The notes below the pieces were generated by a model. It was not told the DNA's origin. It was given only the letters and a program-made list of their open reading frames with translations, and ran no database searches. A stretch of DNA of 64,000 bases from Flavobacterium endoglycinae (GTDB lineage: Bacteria; Bacteroidota; Bacteroidia; Flavobacteriales; Flavobacteriaceae): NCBI RefSeq assembly GCF_017352115.1, contig NZ_CP071448.1, positions 4,513,001-4,577,000 of the forward strand, given 5' to 3'. Of the stretch, positions 61,889 through 64,000 are shown in pieces; position 1 is the stretch's first letter; each line of letters starts with the position of its first letter. A program made the translations under genes and the position numbers.

Positions 61889-64000
61889 TTAAGATTTGCG
61901 TTTGCTCACTTTTTCCTTTTTAACTACTTTATTATTTTTTTCATCGTAAACTGAACCCATTATTTTCTGGCCGGTTTTACTGAATATTTTGATTTTTGGA
62001 TCTTGATGTGTTCCCGTTACTACGATTGGAAAACCAACAATTCCGAAAGGAGGAAGTCCTAATCGAACTCTCATATCCAAAAGTCCATCAAAACTCGTGG
62101 TTCCTTTTATGGTAGGTCTAAAACTTGCTACGCTGAAGGTAAAAGGTTCAACATGAATAAGATTGTTGTCAATATTTGATTTGATTTCAATTCCTTTCAT
62201 GTTAGGATCATCTAAACCTTTTTGTCCTGTTTTAGAGCTTAAACCTTCAAATAATTTTAATCCTTTGATTTTTACATCACGAAGATTAATCGTTCCGCCT
62301 CCTTCAAGCGATTCGTAGATAGGACCCATATTTCCGTTTAAATCCCCTTTGATATTATAATCGACCGAAATGATTCCTTGTGCTTTTTCGGCAGCGGTTA
62401 CCATGTCATGAAACATTGGAATTTCTTTATAAGCGCGCTGTACGCTGAAATCTTTAGCGGTAAAATGTGCATCAAAATGTGCTGTTGTAGGCGATTCATC
62501 TTTATAAGAAGCATTAATTCCTAAAATACAGTCAATAATGTTTAAAGTGGTATTTTCTAAATAAAAACCGCCTTTTGCGATTCCCACTTTTCCCGAAAGT
62601 TTGTTTAGAGCAAGTCCGTTGTATTCGACTTTGTCAGCATTTGCGGTAAGCGAAACATTTAAGTTTTTTGGTATCATGACCACACCGCTCATTTTTGGAT
62701 GATCTTCTTTGGCGTATTCGACTTCAATTTTTCGGTCTTTGTTTTCGCCTTTTTCCAAAGCCATAAACTCATCTACATTAATGAGTTTGGATTTCATATT
62801 GAAATTCCCGCTCAGCGTTCCGTGCGATTCGAGAAAATAATTAATGGTATTTAAAAGATATCCATTGATGTCGAAATCAGATTTTCCGTAAGTAGCATTG
62901 AATTTTTCAAACCACATTTTTTCATTTTGAAAACGGAAATTTCCCTGCTTAATGAAAAAAGGTTTCGGAAATAATTCTGATGTTGCTTTTATATTTTTGA
63001 GCAGAATTGTTCCGCGATTGTCTAATTTATTGTATTGTCCGTTTGTAGCATAGCTTTGTTTGCCTTTGAGTGAAAGATCGGCTTTGGCATACCCCGTTAC
63101 ATCAAGTCCTTTTTGTGAAAACACTTGATAGATTCGGCCAACATTTAATTCGCCTTTTATTTTGGCATTATAAGCTAGATCACTAAAATCAGATAAGGCT
63201 GCATTTACATATACTGGATTTCCTTCAAAAGTGAAAGAAGCTGGTGCGACAGCTACAATTAAATCTTCGTAAGTTCCGGCTTTGTTAAGCGCATTGGCTA
63301 CAAAGGTGATATTGGTAATTGGGTTTGGATAATATTTGGTTTTCAGCCAGCCGTTTCGCAATGAAATACCGCCGATTGTTTTAGGAAATAGTTTCTTTGA
63401 AGTGCTGAAAAGTCCTTTTGCTTTAATATCAGTTTTTAAAATTCCTTTTACATCTACAGTATTTAAGCCTAGTGCAGCATCAACTACAGCAAGATCGAGA
63501 GCGCCTTTTACGCTGGCATCCAGATTCATTTCGCTAAGACCTTTGCTTCGTAAATAGGCATTGAAATAATCTTTTTCGCCAACTTTAAAACGGAGCGTTC
63601 TTAGGTTAATCATTAACTGCTCTGTGTCGAGTGAAGGCAGCAGGGCATTTAAATCCATTTGGAAATCGGTTAGAGGAACAGGAGCATCTTTATAATTTAC
63701 GGCTCCGTCGCCAATTTTTAAATTGAAGGCTAAATTTGGTTTTAGTTTTTTGGCCACATTGTAATCTCCTCTAAAAGAAAGTACGAGATCACTTCGTCCC
63801 GAAACTTCCGTTTTATCCAGCCAGGTTAAATATTCCGGAGGCATAACGGATAATAAATCTTTTACGGTTGTGTTTTCGGAAGCGGCTTTGATATTGATTT
63901 TATAACCATCTCGTAAAATCGTAAATAAACCAGTAAAAGTTAAAGGCAGTTTGTTGATCTGTAATTCATTTTTTTGAAGAATAAACGAAAGCGCATGAGT
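61889..64000 (-). CDS. AsmA-family protein (5' end beyond window)
   Basis: The C-terminal ~700 residues are visible, and the frame stays open to position 64000 with no stop, so the true start lies outside. The methionine at 63844 is only an internal start. Repeated beta-strand segments and the C-terminal AsmA/TamB-like region (SLEGGGTINLRDVKIKGLKLFEGL ... DMRVRLGLPPFGIVGFPIVVTGTHQDPKIKI) indicate the AsmA family. These proteins form periplasmic lipid-transfer bridges. The tail ends in a Lys-rich segment. Confidence 0.88.
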   Translation of the reverse strand, partial: THALSFILQKNELQINKLPLTFTGLFTILRDGYKINIKAASENTTVKDLLSVMPPEYLTWLDKTEVSGRSDLVLSFRGDYNVAKKLKPNLAFNLKIGDGAVNYKDAPVPLTDFQMDLNALLPSLDTEQLMINLRTLRFKVGEKDYFNAYLRSKGLSEMNLDASVKGALDLAVVDAALGLNTVDVKGILKTDIKAKGLFSTSKKLFPKTIGGISLRNGWLKTKYYPNPITNITFVANALNKAGTYEDLIVAVAPASFTFEGNPVYVNAALSDFSDLAYNAKIKGELNVGRIYQVFSQKGLDVTGYAKADLSLKGKQSYATNGQYNKLDNRGTILLKNIKATSELFPKPFFIKQGNFRFQNEKMWFEKFNATYGKSDFDINGYLLNTINYFLESHGTLSGNFNMKSKLINVDEFMALEKGENKDRKIEVEYAKEDHPKMSGVVMIPKNLNVSLTANADKVEYNGLALNKLSGKVGIAKGGFYLENTTLNIIDCILGINASYKDESPTTAHFDAHFTAKDFSVQRAYKEIPMFHDMVTAAEKAQGIISVDYNIKGDLNGNMGPIYESLEGGGTINLRDVKIKGLKLFEGLSSKTGQKGLDDPNMKGIEIKSNIDNNLIHVEPFTFSVASFRPTIKGTTSFDGLLDMRVRLGLPPFGIVGFPIVVTGTHQDPKIKIFSKTGQKIMGSVYDEKNNKVVKKEKVSKRKS

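Noticed and set aside
63336..63557. Plus-strand frame opposite the AsmA-family gene
   Set aside because: It is contained in the long, conserved AsmA frame and shows no start signal or domain.

Overview
The window looks like a Flavobacterium-type member of the Bacteroidota. The evidence is SusC/SusD pairs, a DUF6520 peptide, an Hc1-type mini-histone, Bacteroidota-style -7 boxes (TAnnTTTG), DUF6377/DUF6526/DUF5004 proteins and AT-rich intergenic DNA. No database search was possible. Family names rest on reading the translations and on knowledge of the families.

Region 1 (about 1 to 30,500) reads as the right-hand part of an integrative conjugative element (ICE). A tra operon at 16,265-28,065 encodes a TraE pilin-like protein, TraF, the TraG/VirB4-type ATPase, three tandem related periplasmic proteins, TraJ, TraK, a TraL-position protein, TraM and TraN. 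A C5 cytosine methyltransferase sits inside the operon. Three small winged-helix/HTH genes and a tyrosine integrase follow, and the integrase lies next to tRNA-Tyr (GTA). No relaxase or coupling protein is present. A strong inverted repeat at 67-107, resembling an oriT, suggests that the mobilisation module and the left end lie beyond position 1. The cargo at 828-9,889 is a compact set: a MauE/DoxX-like membrane protein fused to a repeat domain, a DUF6520 Cys-containing secreted peptide, an S9 prolyl-oligopeptidase-like enzyme, SusD and SusC. It is the best candidate here for an undescribed system. A TPR-AraC sensor, a second AraC regulator, a mini-histone and a highly structured 135-bp intergenic element lie between the cargo and the tra genes.

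Region 2 (about 30,600 to 43,600) is ordinary chromosome: tRNA-Tyr with its own promoter and terminator, a DUF4369-TlpA thiol-disulfide protein gene split by an in-frame TGA, a J-domain/KTSC protein, several small proteins, a VWA + MoxR-type AAA pair, a DMT transporter, a Glu/Leu-type dehydrogenase preceded by two Cys-rich mini-ORFs around a terminator, a sterol-desaturase-family enzyme, and a DUF6377 regulator.

Region 3 (44,072 to 53,807) is a polysaccharide utilisation locus (PUL): a DUF5004 lipoprotein, a SusE/F-like protein, SusC, SusD, a GH71/99-like lipoprotein and a GH97 lipoprotein. The DUF6377 regulator lies divergently upstream. An alpha-glucan or related alpha-glycan is the likely substrate.

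Region 4 (54,191 to 64,000) holds assorted chromosomal genes: an outer-membrane barrel, a DUF6526 protein, a DNA-deoxyinosine-glycosylase-like protein, an AraC regulator, a MarR-GNAT fusion with a palindromic operator, a FAD oxidoreductase, an iron-permease-family protein, and an AsmA-family gene cut by the window edge. The chromosomal half carries many intergenic hairpins built from short repeated words. I saw no equivalents in the ICE half.
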